Assembly (NCBI RefSeq): GCF_900964775.1
Contig: NC_041815.1
Location: forward strand, 13,295,443-13,359,442
Origin: Scleropages formosus
Taxonomy: Eukaryota; Chordata; Actinopteri; Osteoglossiformes; Osteoglossidae
Length of the DNA: 64,000 nt
Direction: 5' to 3'
The stretch's first letter is position 1, and each line of letters opens with the position of its first letter. Made by a program: the position numbers and the translations under genes. This document shows, piece after piece, positions 44,300 through 55,355 of this stretch. The notes below the pieces were generated by a model, which saw only the letters and a list, made by a program, of their open reading frames with translations, was not told the DNA's origin and ran no database searches.

Positions 44300-45113
44300 T
44301 TACTTTTGGTCTATTGTCTATTCAGGTACATCTATTTTATAATGTGAGATTCATTATAACATACATTACCAAAACATCTACAGTAGAAGACAGGTAGTGT
44401 TTGTGTTGTTTCTCCAGGTTTTAGATTTATATGCATTGGTCAGTTCCCAGTCAGCAGCCTCTGTGGTCTTTAATAACTGTCCTCTTAAGTTTATATTTCA
44501 GTGCAGTTTTTCCACAATTGCATATTCTTTCCTTCCCAGATGATTTCATTCTGTGTTTGTAACTGATCCACCTAAAATTCCAGTACATGTGATCTGCCAT
44601 CTTTGAAACTTTTAACAGTCTCATATTCCTATAAAGACTAACCAGTTAAATCAGTGACTCTCAGATCTCTTCATTAATGAAACATTTTGGTAATTGGTAC
44701 ACAACTTTATATGACTTTTCTGTGTATCTTCCTTTGAAACTATGATTTTGTTCTTGCAGTATGTACTAGAAATAAAAAAAGTGAAGTAGTGGGCTGTGAT
44801 GCAATAATCATTAATGATAAACATGTCTTTTGCTACTGAATGACTATTCTCTGGGGACACTTGTGGTCGCTGCAGGCTTAGGTTTGTCAAAGGTCTCCCC
44901 GAAGACACGTATAAGAGTCACTAATGAAAGTTATGAAACCATTTATGGTTTTTAAAACAAGTTCCCACTGGTGAAGGGTCAGCTAATGTTTTTTCTGTTT
45001 TTTTTTATTTTAAACAAAACTTTAAATGTTACATGGGGCTCAAAAAAGATTGGTTTTTCCTAGTTCACTGCTTTCTAGGGAGTCTAATTGCATAATCTGT
45101 TATTACATTAGAA
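44300..45113. other. Spacer, no gene recognised
   Basis: AT-rich DNA without repeats I recognise or domain-bearing ORFs. Confidence 0.4.
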
Positions 45114-45120
45114 TGGTAAT

Positions 45121-45125
<5 letters not shown>

Positions 45126-45180
<55 letters not shown>

Positions 45181-45375
45181 TCTGAACCGCTTGTCCCATA
45201 CGGGGTCGCGGGGAATCGGAGCCTACCCGGCAACACAGGGCGTAAGGCCGGAGGGGGAGGGGACACACCTAGGACGGGACGCCAGTCCGTCACAAGGCAC
45301 CCCAAGCAGGACTCAAACCCCAAACCCACCGGAGAGCAGGAATGTGGTCCAACCCACTGCACCACCGCACCCCCC
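45126..45375 (-). mobile_element. tRNA-derived SINE with very long (CA)n tail
   Basis: Duplication TGGTAATAAACA at 45114-45125 and 45376-45387. About 26 CA units. Near-consensus body and head; young. Confidence 0.94.
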
Positions 45376-45714
45376 TGGTAATAAACAATAATGTATATAT
45401 TGTGATACTTTAAAATATGGCTTTTCACACTTGTCACCAATGTAGGTTCCACTCCACTGCACTATTCATATGTTATAAAACTGAACACAGAAGGATAAGG
45501 AGTGTGGTGAATGAGATGGTTCAAGCAGTGATGTACTAAAGGACACTACCTTTGACCACTGACAAAACAATACGAAACGGACATACTTGGACTTCTGCAG
45601 TTCTACATATGATTATTTATTACACTGCAAAACATACTATTTAATGCAAAGCTACAAAGCCGTTAACAGTTAAATGTTTGTACTTATATTAATCAGTTTA
45701 AGTACTATGCTCAT

Positions 45715-46385
45715 GGGGTATCCATTGTGAAACATGAAGCACAAGTATTGACCATAAAGCAGTTTTCTTACTTTCACACCTTCTGCTACTAATTGAAAGA
45801 ATATAATATGTTACACTGAAAATAAAAAACTACATTACTGAGTTAAAAGTCAAATATAGGAAGAAAAAATGCTTGCAATATAAAAACTGGGGAAAATATT
45901 TTATGCATTTATAGATACTGCAATTTCACCACGGCCTCCATTGTAGAATGTTAAAATTATTTGTCAAGTATAATTCAATATATGATAAATTCCATAATAT
46001 ATTGAGGTGAATTTAATTGCTGTAAGTGTATTGTAAAAGGGGGCGCGGTGGCGCAATGGGTTGGATCGGGTCCTGCTCTCCAGTGGGTCTGGGGTTCGAG
46101 TCGCGCTTGGGGTGCCTTGCGACGGACTGGGGTCCTGTCCTGGGTGTGTCCCCTCCCCCACCGTCCTTACGCCCTGTGTTAACGGGTAGGCTCCTGTGAC
46201 CGTGTATGGGACAAGCGGTTCTGAAAATGTGTGTGTATTGTAAAATTAACGTTAACTGATATTACATGTTCTGTGTTTTTTTTTCTTTTTTTAAAAAAAT
46301 AATATCCTTAGGGTCATCTATATCAGATTTCACCTGAAGGATGGTTTTATTAAAGTATACTTGATTTTCTACCTTGCTTAAGGGG
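45715..46385. repeat. Duplicated OR flank, unit A (distal part)
   Basis: GTGAAACATGAAGCACAAGTA...CAGTTTTCTTACTTTCACACCTTCT, CAAATATAGGAAGA, GCCTCCATTGTAGAATGTTAAAATTATTTGT and AATAATATCCTTAGGGTCATC align in order with 53018-53925. Unit A has a SINE at 46039 that unit B lacks; unit B has SINEs at 53195 and 53496 that unit A lacks. Confidence 0.8.
46039..46234 (+). mobile_element. tRNA-derived SINE in duplication unit A
   Basis: Duplication GTATTGTAAAA at 46028-46038 and 46235-46245. The paralogous site in unit B (GTATTGTAAAATTAATTTG near 53759) is empty, so the insertion postdates the duplication. Confidence 0.94.
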
Positions 46386-46399
46386 CAATATTTTTCATT

Positions 46400-46470
46400 C
46401 ATCCATCCATCTTCCTCCGCTTACCTGGGACTGGGTCGCGGGGACAGTAGTCCAAACAGAGCCCCCCAGA
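46400..46470 (-). mobile_element. Inverted Rex3 3'-end fragment
   Basis: CATCCATCCATCTTCCTCCGCTTACC...GGGTCGCGGGGACAGTAGTCC is the complement of the Rex3 3' terminus (compare 11000-11076). Arms GGGGCAATATTTTT (46382-46395) and AAAAATATTGCCCC (46481-46494) form a perfect 14-bp inverted repeat around it. It directly precedes a Rex3 5' leader in sense orientation. Confidence 0.75.
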
Positions 46471-46489
46471 CAAAAAAAAAAAAAATATT

Positions 46490-48333
46490 GCCCCCTCCTT
46501 GAACTGCCACCTTAATGTGGTGGAGGGGTTTGAGTGTCTGAATGAGCTCAGGAGCTATGTTGCCTGGGGCTAAATGCCCCTGGTAGGGTCTCCCATGGCA
46601 AACAGGTTCTGGGTGACAGACGAGATAAAGTGCGGTTCAAAAGCCCCTTATGAAGAAAATAAAACCAAGGCTTTCGTTTACCCCGCCCGGTATGGGGTCA
46701 CCGGGGCCCCACCCTGGAGCCAGGACTTGGGGGGGGGGGGGGGACATGAACACCATGTTCATGCATAAGGGTGTCCATCAGTGCACTTGGCACCAGGACA
46801 CCCTAGGTCGGAGGTCGATGATCAACTTTGTAGTCGTTTCTTCTGATCTTCGGCCATATGTCTTGGACGCTCGGGTGAAGAGAGGGGCTGAGCTGTCAAC
46901 TGATCACCACCTGGTGGTGAGTTGGATTCGATGGCGGGGGAAAAAGCTGGACAGACCTGGCAGGCCCAAACGCATAGTGAGGGTCTGTTGGGAATGTTTG
47001 GCGGAGGCCCCTGTCAGAGAAGTCTTCAACTCCCACCTCCGACAGAGCTTCAACCAGCTCCCGAGGGAGGTGGGGGACATTGAGTCTGAATGGACTATGT
47101 TCCACACCTCCATTGTCGGGGCGGCAGTTCGGAGCTGCGGCCATAAGGTCTCCGGCGCCAGTAGCGGCGGCAATCCCCGAACACGGTGGTGGACACCGGA
47201 GGTAAGGGATGCCGTCAAGCTGAAGAAGGAGTTCTATCGGGCCTGGCTGGCTCATGGGACTCCTGAAGCAGCTGACGGGTACCGACGGGCCAAACGGAAC
47301 GCTGCTCTGGCAGTTGCAGCGGCAAAAACTCGGGCTTGGGAGGAGTTTGGTGAGGCCATGGAGGAAGACTTTCGGTCGGCCTCAAAGAGATTCTGGCAAA
47401 CCGCCCGGCGACTCAGAGGGGGGAAGCGTTGTTCCACAAACACTGTTTACAGTGGAAGTGGTGCGTTGCTGACCTCAACTGAGGATGTCCTCGGGCGGTG
47501 GAAAGAGTACTTTGAGGATCTCCTCAATCCCTTCGACACACCTTTCATAGAGGAAGCTGAGGCTGGGGACTTGTCCATTACCCTGGCTGAAGTTGCTGAG
47601 GTAGTCAAAAAACTCCTCGGTGGCAAGGCTCCGGGGGTGGATGAGATCCGCCCCGAGTTTCTCAAGTCTCTGGATGTTGTGGGGCTGTCTTGGCTGACAC
47701 GCCTCTGCAGCATTGCGTGGAGCTCGGGAACCATGCCTCTGGACTGGCAGACCGGGGTGGTGGTCCCTCTTTTTAAGAAGGGGGACCGGAGATTGTGTTC
47801 CAACTACAGGGGGATCACACTCCTTAGCCTCCCTGGGAAAGTCTATGCCAGGGTACTGGAAAGGAGAATCCGACCGATAGTCGAACCTCGGATTCAGGAG
47901 GAGCAATGCGGTTTTCGCCCTGGCCGTGGAACACTGGACCAGCTCTATACCCTCACTAGGGTGTTGGAGGATTCGTGGGAGTTTGCCCAACCAGTCCATA
48001 TGTGTTTTGTGGACCTGGAGAAGGCATTCCACCGTGTCCCTCGTGGCATCCTGTGGGAGGTACTTCGGGATTATGGGGTTCGGGGCTCGCTGCTACGGGC
48101 TATTCGTTCCCTGTATGACCAGAGCAGGAGCTTGGTTCGCATTGCCGGCAGTAAGTCAGACCTGTTCCCGGTGCATGTTGGACTCTGCCAGGGATGCCCT
48201 TTGTCACCGATTCTGTTCATTATCTTCATGGACAGAATTTCTAGGCGCAGCCAGGGAACGGAGGGTGTCTGCTTTGGTGGCCGCAGGATCTCGTCTCTGC
48301 TTTTTGCAGACGATGTGGTCCTGTTGGCTTCAT
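46490..48333 (+). mobile_element. Rex3 LINE part of a chimeric element
   Basis: 5' leader (CTTGAACTGCCACCTTAATGTGGTGGAGGGG...GGTAGGGTCTCCCATGGC) to a G run at 46731-46742. Then an internal deletion joins it to mid-endonuclease at ACACCATGTTCATGCATAAGG. The frame is then open from about 46745 ([17 protein letters not shown]) through [23 protein letters not shown] (D to H next to motif A: AFDRVP is AFHRVP), [13 protein letters not shown] and [13 protein letters not shown], and stops being Rex3 at about 48333. Very similar to the 8.1-kb copy, so the same young subfamily. The D to H change removes a residue conserved in the AFD motif; such an RT should be inactive. Confidence 0.88.
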
Positions 48334-49374
48334 CGACTGCGTGCCCAATCACAGCTCCAACACCATCATAAAATTTGCTGATGATACCACCATTGTGGGT
48401 CTGATCACCAACAACGATGAGACGGCCTACAGAGAGGAGGTGAGGCTCCTGGCAGAGTGCTGCCAGGACAACAACCTGTCTCTAAATGTCCGTAAAACTA
48501 AGGAGTTGGTGATTGACTTCAGGAAACAGGATACGGTTCAGGCACCCATCTACGTAGGAGGGGACATGATAGAGAGGGTCAACAGCTTCAAAGTCCTCGG
48601 GGTCACCCTCACTGCCAAACTCACATGAACTGACCACACAGCATCGACCATCAAAAAGGCCCATAAATGCCTTCACTTCCTCAGGCGTCTGAAGAAAGCC
48701 AGGATGTCCACTACAGTCCTCACCACTGTCTACAGGTGTGCTGTGGAGTCTGTCCTCACAGGATGTATTACATCCTGGGGTGACAGCTGCTCCATACAGG
48801 ACAAGAAAGCCCTACAGAGGGTGGTCAAAACAGCTGAGGAAACCATCGGCACACAGCTACCAGCAGTCGAGGACACCTACACCACACGCTGCCTCAAAAA
48901 GACGATGCGCATCATGAGAGATCATAGTCACCCTGCACGGGCACTTTTCTCTTCCCTGCCATCTGCAAAACGGCTTAGGTCTATTTGAACCCACACAGCT
49001 AGGTACAGGAACAGCTTTTACCCCACTGCTGTAAGACTATACAACACTAACCAATGTGCTACCTTTAGTAACTAGAGTTGGACTGCTCCACCCAAGCGCA
49101 TTAGTAAATTACACTGTTACTTCAAGCATTCTCATTCTCTCGTTCTGAGTTCTCTGACTGTTACCATTATTGTAACTACTGTTACCATTATTTATTGTTA
49201 TTGCTGTCACTGCTGCTATTGTTATTTACTGTCATTGACACTGTTTTGTTTGTCATTGTTTTGTTTGTGTAGTACTCCTATTGCCCTTGCCCAGTCTGTG
49301 GAGAAGCATTCAGGAAGATTTTCGTGATACATGTACATGGTACGTGTATCTGTGACAATAAACTTGAAACTATA
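48334..49374 (+). mobile_element. CR1/L2-superclade LINE 3' part fused to Rex3
   Basis: Starts in mid-RT at GACTGCGTGCCCAATCACAGC (DCVPNHS), then NTIIKFADDTTIVGLITNND (motif C), ETAYREEVRLLAECCQDNNLSLN, ERVNSFKVLGVTLTAKLT with a stop at 48626, then CLHFLRRLKKA-type sequence, GCITSWGDSCSIQDKKALQRVVKTAEETIGTQLPAVEDTY and HPARALFSSLPSAKRLRSI. 3' UTR ends GTACGTGTATCTGTGACAATAAACTTGAAAC. Same superclade as the 25.7-kb element. The rest of Rex3 does not reappear downstream, so this is not a simple nested insertion. Confidence 0.85.
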
Positions 49375-49559
49375 TTTTCTTTCAGCGTTTATGAATACTA
49401 TCTTATGTTGTTATGGAGTAAGGTGCATTCACAATATGTTTGAAAGGGAAGACAAAGTTTGTCCTTGACTTTCTTTAACCACCATATAGCAATTGTTTAA
49501 TTATGGTACACAAATAGATACCAATAGAGGCAGTGAGTATTAATCTGTTTTTGGCACGA

Positions 49560-49886
49560 CTATCTTATTGATGTTTCAAAGGTTTTGTTATTTATTTCTT
49601 TATTTATTGTTTAATAATTATTTGTGCATCCTGGCTCAATGTCCCAACAGGTTTATTATTAGCCTAACTGAGCAATGCCAAAACATCCCAGTTTTATGGG
49701 ACCTTGAAGTAGCCTATAAAAAGAAAGGTGTTGTTCATTTTAGAATCACTTTGAAGCAAGCACTGACAGGCTGGGAAAGGTAACCTGGGAAAGGTTAGAT
49801 TATTATAAGAATATGGCCTTTATATATATAAAGGCTGGGAAAGGTTATATTATTATTATTAGTAGTAGTAGTAGTCGTAATGCTAA

Positions 49887-49918
<32 letters not shown>

Positions 49919-50730
49919 ATATTAGCTGTGAAACAAACATAAAAATCTGAAGCAAGATACAATACTTCGCCCATTTACGTAGCTGATCAATTTCTACTGG
50001 AGTAATTCAAGTTGAGTACCTTCCAGAAAAATACTACAGAGGAGTAGAAGTAGAAAGTAGAAAAGTTACAGTAGAGAAGTAGAAAGTAGAAAGTCATAGA
50101 AAATAGCAGAGAGTAGAAATGTGGTAGTGGACAGCTGAATTTGAATCAGTAACCTTATGGTTCAAAGACCCTGTGCTTTACTCCTAATCCACCTGCTCTT
50201 ATTAGATTATTTAAAAAAGAAAATAAATGCAAATTGTGAAATTTCTTACATTTACAATAGAATTTGTACTGTCCGTTTCATAATATTGTAAAAAATGTAC
50301 TGTCTTGTAGGTGATAGAATGTAGGAGTGAGAACGAGGAAGAGAAAACTTGAACACACTCTCTCTGTTGCAGTCATGTCCTTCCAAAAACCATTTCACAT
50401 ATCTGTTTTTATTGACAAATTGAGCTCAATGATAATTACACTGTACATTATCAGCCACTCATCAGTTATCCTCTCTGGAGTGAACCCACTCTCTTCTTCT
50501 ATAGCTTCCTCTGTGGAAAACTTAAATGTTGGTTAGTAACGTGTGTTCTCCATTGAGGTCATAACTCTCTGGCAGTGTGCTGATGGTCATATTCTCCTTG
50601 TGTTGTTATAGGTAACAATGTTGTTTGTTCAAGGCTTAAAACATAACTTTTTAAAAAAAATATTGAAAAGTGAGCCATAAAATAATATACTGAGTATTCT
50701 GGCATTTTAATATTTTGTTAACTATTTGTC
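49560..50730. repeat. Duplicated OR flank, unit A (proximal part)
   Basis: TTATTTGTGCATCCTGGCTCAATGTCCC, GCCTAACTGAGCAATGCCAA, TCCCAGTTTTATGG, GTAGCCTATAAAAAGAAAGGTGTTGTTCA and the (TAG)n at 49858-49920 align with 54005-54240 of unit B. A candidate exon 1 donor TATAG|GTAACA is at 50611/50612. Confidence 0.75.
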
Positions 50731-50749
50731 TTTCAGATTGTTTTCCACA

Positions 50750-51682
50750 ATGCCAATAGACGAAGCCTTGAACACCTCAGTGTTTTCTCTCTCTGGCATA
50801 AGCGCAACTTGGGAAAATAGATACATTTTCTTCTGTATAACTTTCCTGTGTTATACTCTTATTCTTTCTGTTAACTTGACGCTAATTGTCACAGTTGTCC
50901 TGAGGAGAACTCTTCATGAACCCATGTACATCTTTCTGTGCAACTTGTGTGTAAATTGTTTATATGGGTCTACAGGTTTCTACCCCAAATTTCTGGCTGA
51001 TTTACTTTCTGAGCCTCATGTGATCTCATATGCAGGGTGTATTATTCAGGTGTTAGTGATTTACTCCTCTGTTCTGTGTGACTTTTCCATATTGACAGTG
51101 ATGGCTTATGACAGATTTGTAGCAATATGCAGGCCTTTGGAGTATTATACAGTCATGACCAAAAAAACCGTTACCAAATTAATTATGTTTTCATGGATTG
51201 CTCCAGTTTCATGTATGAGTTTTTTGGTTGTTTTTAGTTCTGCATTAACACTGTGTGGCTCAAAGATTGAAAAACTGTATTGTGAAAACTGGGCAATTGT
51301 TAGACTGTCATGTTCTTCAAAAACAGCATACAATGTTTTTGCATATATGGTAATACTTACATATATGGGGCATGCTTTTTTCATACTTTTTACATACATG
51401 AAACTCTTCAAAAGCAGCATCAGGTCCATTGAGGATCGGAAAAAGGTCATGCAGACGTGCACGCCACATCTGGTTTCGCTAGTTAATGTCACGGTTGCTT
51501 TTCTGTTTGACACAATGTACAGTCGATATGGCTCCAGAGATTTTCCACAGGGTCTCCGCCATTTTATGGCATTAGAGTTCCTGGTGGTGCCCCCACTTTT
51601 CAATCCTCTCATTTACGGTCTGAAACTCAGAAAAGTTCGAAATGAAGTCTTGCGATTCATGAGGAGCAATGTTAAATTTTGA
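50750..51682 (+). CDS. Olfactory receptor, 310 aa, intact
   Basis: A seven-TM odorant receptor of a different OR group from the minus-strand genes. NTS glycosylation site at 8-10; LHEPMYIFLCNLCVN (55-69); YPKFLADLLS; MAYDRFVAICRPLEYY (118-133); LTLCGSKIEKLYCENWAIVRLSC in extracellular loop 2; KKVMQTCTPHLVSLVN (231-246); DTMYSRYGSRDFPQGLRHF; PPLFNPLIYGLKL (281-293). Start chosen at ATG 50750 because it is conserved with the 55.4-kb paralogue (MPIDEA.NTSVF) and lies 14 bases after a splice acceptor TTTGTCTTTCAG (AG at 50735-50736); the frame continues open upstream but without ATG. The motifs fit the large fish delta-type OR expansion. Ligand unknown. Confidence 0.95.
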   Translation: MPIDEALNTSVFSLSGISATWENRYIFFCITFLCYTLILSVNLTLIVTVVLRRTLHEPMYIFLCNLCVNCLYGSTGFYPKFLADLLSEPHVISYAGCIIQVLVIYSSVLCDFSILTVMAYDRFVAICRPLEYYTVMTKKTVTKLIMFSWIAPVSCMSFLVVFSSALTLCGSKIEKLYCENWAIVRLSCSSKTAYNVFAYMVILTYMGHAFFILFTYMKLFKSSIRSIEDRKKVMQTCTPHLVSLVNVTVAFLFDTMYSRYGSRDFPQGLRHFMALEFLVVPPLFNPLIYGLKLRKVRNEVLRFMRSNVKF

Positions 51683-51689
51683 ACACTGA

Positions 51690-52253
51690 GCCATTTTGTG
51701 TGTAATGAATGTTATGATTTTATTTCATAGCTTAAACCTAACTTATCTCTTTCCCAAACAGTGAAGAATCAAGGCCCCATGACTGTGAAACAGTTCCATT
51801 ATGAAAGACTTACTGCTTTTTCTTAAAGATCAAAATTTCAATTCTTTATGTTTGACCTGACATGTCTCCACAAAGCAACCAAAGTGAATAAAATCTGTAT
51901 GGATTGATTTTGCCATGATCAAAGTTAATAAAGATCTAACAGGCCAGAATAAAACACCCTTGAAAAAAGGATCCTGAGAGCAAACCACTTTCCATTGCTT
52001 ATGGCAGCAATGTTCATTTATTGGTGTTTCCAGCTGCATCTACACATCTATTTTAGATTTCACTTTTCAATATACTGATACGAATCAGATAAGTATGTTA
52101 TTAAAATCAATAAATCTACCTGATCAAACATGCTCTTCTACGATTGACATTTTATCTCTTTTTTGTCTATGCTCAAAGTGGATGCGCACGCCCAAAAATC
52201 AGTGGGTTTCACTGTGTATTTGCAATGAGATATATTTATAGGACTGAGACAAA
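51690..52253. other. OR 3' flank, nothing recognised
   Basis: AT-rich sequence with no domain-bearing ORF or known repeat. Confidence 0.4.
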
Positions 52254-52266
52254 TGCCAAAATTACA

Positions 52267-52470
52267 CACACATTTTCAGAACCACTTGTCCCATACAGGG
52301 TCGCGGGGGACCGGAGCCTACCCGGCAACAAAGGGCGTAAGGCCGGAGGGGGAGGGGACACACCCAGGACAGGACGCCAGTCCATCGCAAGGCACTCCAA
52401 GCAGGACTCAAACCCCAGACCCACCGAAGAGCAGGACCTGGTCCAACCCACTGCGCCACTGCACCCCCGT
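52267..52470 (-). mobile_element. tRNA-derived SINE, (GT)n tail
   Basis: Perfect duplication TGCCAAAATTACA at 52254-52266 and 52471-52483. Near-consensus. Confidence 0.94.
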
Positions 52471-53194
52471 TGCCAAAATTACATTAAACCTTTATTAGTG
52501 GGAAGAAAGATACAGTCATTCAGAATTAGATATCTTCACTTACTTCTTGAATAAAAACACTTTTTTTCAATATTTTCATTGTAGCGCTGCAAGCAAAGAA
52601 ATTTTCTTTTCCACTGCATCTGACAGAAAACAGGTAGCTCAACTTGTCAAATGGACAACACTTTGTAACTGAAAATGAAAGTTTGTACATGGACAAGTAA
52701 AACACAGGAAGCATTGCTGGAGGAAATCTATATGAACAAAAGGAGAACACACAAACCCTGGAAAGACAGAGCTAAATTTTAATTCAGATATCAGGAGCTC
52801 TACCTTCTGAACAACTATGCTGCCTTCACTCAAACTTTATAACAAACTAAATAGCGGTTTGCAGAAATAGGTCAGTATCTTTATATATTTATTCATCACA
52901 TAATGGAGATAATTCATCCTTAGAAACCAGTACAGTTGATGAATTGGCATTGCGAGGAAGAAAAATTGACATTATTTCTCATGGAAGGAAAAAAATCATA
53001 GGTTTCTAGTTCATTGTGAAATGTGAAGCACAAGTACTGGCCATAGACCAGTTTTCTTACTTTCACGCCTTCTACTGCTAATTGACATAATATAATATGT
53101 TGATAAAGGAACTGAACATAAATGAGCTAAACCTCAAATATAGGAAGATGAAATGCTTGCAGTGCAAAAATTGGGGAAATATGTAATGCATCTA

Positions 53195-53389
53195 GAGGGG
53201 GTGCGGTGGCGCAGTGGGTTGGACCACAGTCCTGCTCTTCAGTGGATCTGGGGTTCGAGTCCCGCTTGGGGTGCCTTGTGACGGACTGGCGTCCCGTCCT
53301 GGGTATGTCCTTACGCCCTGTGTTGCCGGGTAGGCTCCGGTTCCCTGTGACCCCGTATGGAACAAGCGGTTCTGAAAATGTGTGTGTGT
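53195..53389 (+). mobile_element. tRNA-derived SINE in duplication unit B
   Basis: Duplication GTAATGCATCTA at 53183-53194 and 53390-53401. Unit A is empty here (TTTATGCATTTATAGATACTGC near 45901). A short deletion removed part of the body (TATGTCCTTACGCC). Confidence 0.94.
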
Positions 53390-53495
53390 GTAATGCATCT
53401 ATAGAGATTATAATTTTACCAGGGCCTCCAGTGTAGAATGTTAAAATTATTTGTATAATAATAATTCAATATATAATTCAAGTATAAGTCCACAT

Positions 53496-53698
53496 GGGGG
53501 TGTGGTGGCGCAGTGGGTTGGACCGCAGTCCTGCTCTCCGGTGGGTCTGGGGTTCGAGTCCTACTTGGGGTGCCTTGCGACGGACTGGCGTCCCGTCCTG
53601 GGTGTGTCCCCTCCCTCTCCGGCCTTACGCCCTGTGTTACCAGGTGGGCTCCGGTTCCCTGTGACCCCGTAAGGGACAAGCGGTTCTGAAAATGTGTG
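53496..53698 (+). mobile_element. Second tRNA-derived SINE in duplication unit B
   Basis: Duplication TATAAGTCCACAT at 53483-53495 and TATAATTCCACAT at 53699-53711. Unit A is empty here (GATAAATTCCATAATATATTG near 45981). Confidence 0.93.
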
Positions 53699-54401
53699 TA
53701 TAATTCCACATATGATACATTCCAGTATGTACTGAGGTGAATCTTATGGTTCTGGTTGTATTGTAAAATTAATTTGCACGTGATTTGGCTATCACATGTG
53801 ATTCTGATACAAATACAAAATTCTCAATTGAATGTTCTGCTTTTTTAAAATAATATCCTTAGAGCCATCTCTATCTGATTTCACCTGAAGTATGATTTTA
53901 TTAAGCCAGTTTGATTTTGTACTTTGCTTAAATGTGCAAAATGTAAACTTTTTGCGGACACATGGCACAGCACTGTTTGAGACATAATTAAAGGTTTTAA
54001 GGTTTTTTGTTTAATAAATATTTGTGCATCTTGGCAAAATGTCCCTTTAGGTTTATCATTAGCCTAATTGGGCAATGCCAATACATCCCAGTTTTATGGC
54101 TCCTTGTAGTAGCCTATAAAAAGAAAGGTGTTGTTCATTTTAGAATCACTTTGAAACAAGCAGTGATGGGCTGGGAACGGTAATTGTTTATATTATTAGT
54201 AGTCGTAGCAGTAACAGTAGTAGTAGTAATAGTAGTAGTGGTAGTGTTGATGTAAGATTTTAATTTCAGTAGTTATTTTCTGGTAAATATTTTAAATAAT
54301 GTCATGAATAAGTTTTTTTAATTTTCTGTATAAAATTCTGCATTTGCAAATATAATTAAAGAAAAAATAATATTGTTCATGTATAGAATCTATTTTATTG
54401 G

Positions 54402-54580
54402 AGGGTGCGGTGGGTTGGTCCTGGTCCTACTCTTTGGTGGGTTTGGGGTTCAAGTCCCACTTGGGGTGCCTTGTGATGGATTGGTGTCCCTTCCCCCTCT
54501 GGCCTTACGCCCTGTGTGCTGGGTTAGGCTCTGGTTACCAATGTCCCGTATGGGAGGAGTGGTTCGGACAGGTACAGTAT
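54402..54580 (+). mobile_element. Old (GT)n-tailed tRNA SINE copy
   Basis: GGAGGGTGCGGTGGGTTGGTCC (A box deleted), GGTTCAAGTCCC B box, GTCCCGTATGGGAGGAGTGGTTCGGA. Several deletions; no GT tail. No counterpart seen at the same place in unit A. Confidence 0.75.
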
Positions 54581-55355
54581 ATTCTATGAGCAATGTAGTT
54601 GAGTCCCAGGTTCTGTTAAAATCTACTGTTCTACTTTTACGAAAGATGCTTAACATTAATTTCTGTGTGTGACAGTTATCAGCTGTTGTGTTCCACAAGC
54701 AGTACGGCCCGAAGTGAGCACAACTCCAACTACCAGGTGAAATTAGAGTTTTGAAGGAATGTTCTGTCAGGCCCTTAAAGAGGATTGGACATGTGGTTGG
54801 CCCTATTTGAAAGCCTTTATCAGTATGTGCTTTCTGTGTCTGGACTGAGGATCAGCACAGTATGCTGAAGATATCAGAGCACATGAGTTCAGTCTGTTGT
54901 CAAAGTGTAATGGGGAGCACACTCTGCTTGTTTGTGCAAGTTTATTAATGCTTGTTTGTAAAAGAAATCCCTTTCGGCAGTTTTGAAGCAAATACAGAAT
55001 CCCGGATATCAGAATTAAGGATGAGAATGACTGACAACAGAAGTTCTGCAATTTGACCATACTGGCCTGCATTCCCCTGTTTTAGGTACGTCCTTTGCTA
55101 CCTTCTCATTGTCCTTTTGATAAGTAATTATCTACTGTCCCCCCATTTTGTAATGCACTGAATGATCATAACATTTTCAGAAAAATACTGCCTCAATGTA
55201 ATCGGACATATACACTCCTGGTGCCTTCTTCAACAAAACAATAGAGCTTAAACAGTTTTTTAATAAATAAGACATCTTGAGGTATCTATTGAACGACATA
55301 TTCAATTGTATTTTTTCGTAATGTTTTTTCAGTGTTTGTTTTGCAGATTTCCACA

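Larger units (their letters stand above)
53005..54240. repeat. Duplicated OR flank, unit B
   Basis: Paralogous to 45715-46385 plus 49560-49950 of unit A: CAGTTTTCTTACTTTCACGCCTTCTACTGCTAATTG, GCCTCCAGTGTAGAATGTTAAAATTATTTGT, AATAATATCCTTAGAGCCATCTCTA, TATTTGTGCATCTTGGCAAAATGTCCC, GTAGCCTATAAAAAGAAAGGTGTTG. It lacks the 3-kb LINE chimera of unit A. Confidence 0.8.

Noticed and set aside
50726-50749. Upstream extension of the 50.7-kb OR from a TTG codon (and GTG at 55332 for its paralogue)
   Set aside because: The extension spans a splice acceptor and has no ATG. The conserved MPIDEA start downstream is preferred.
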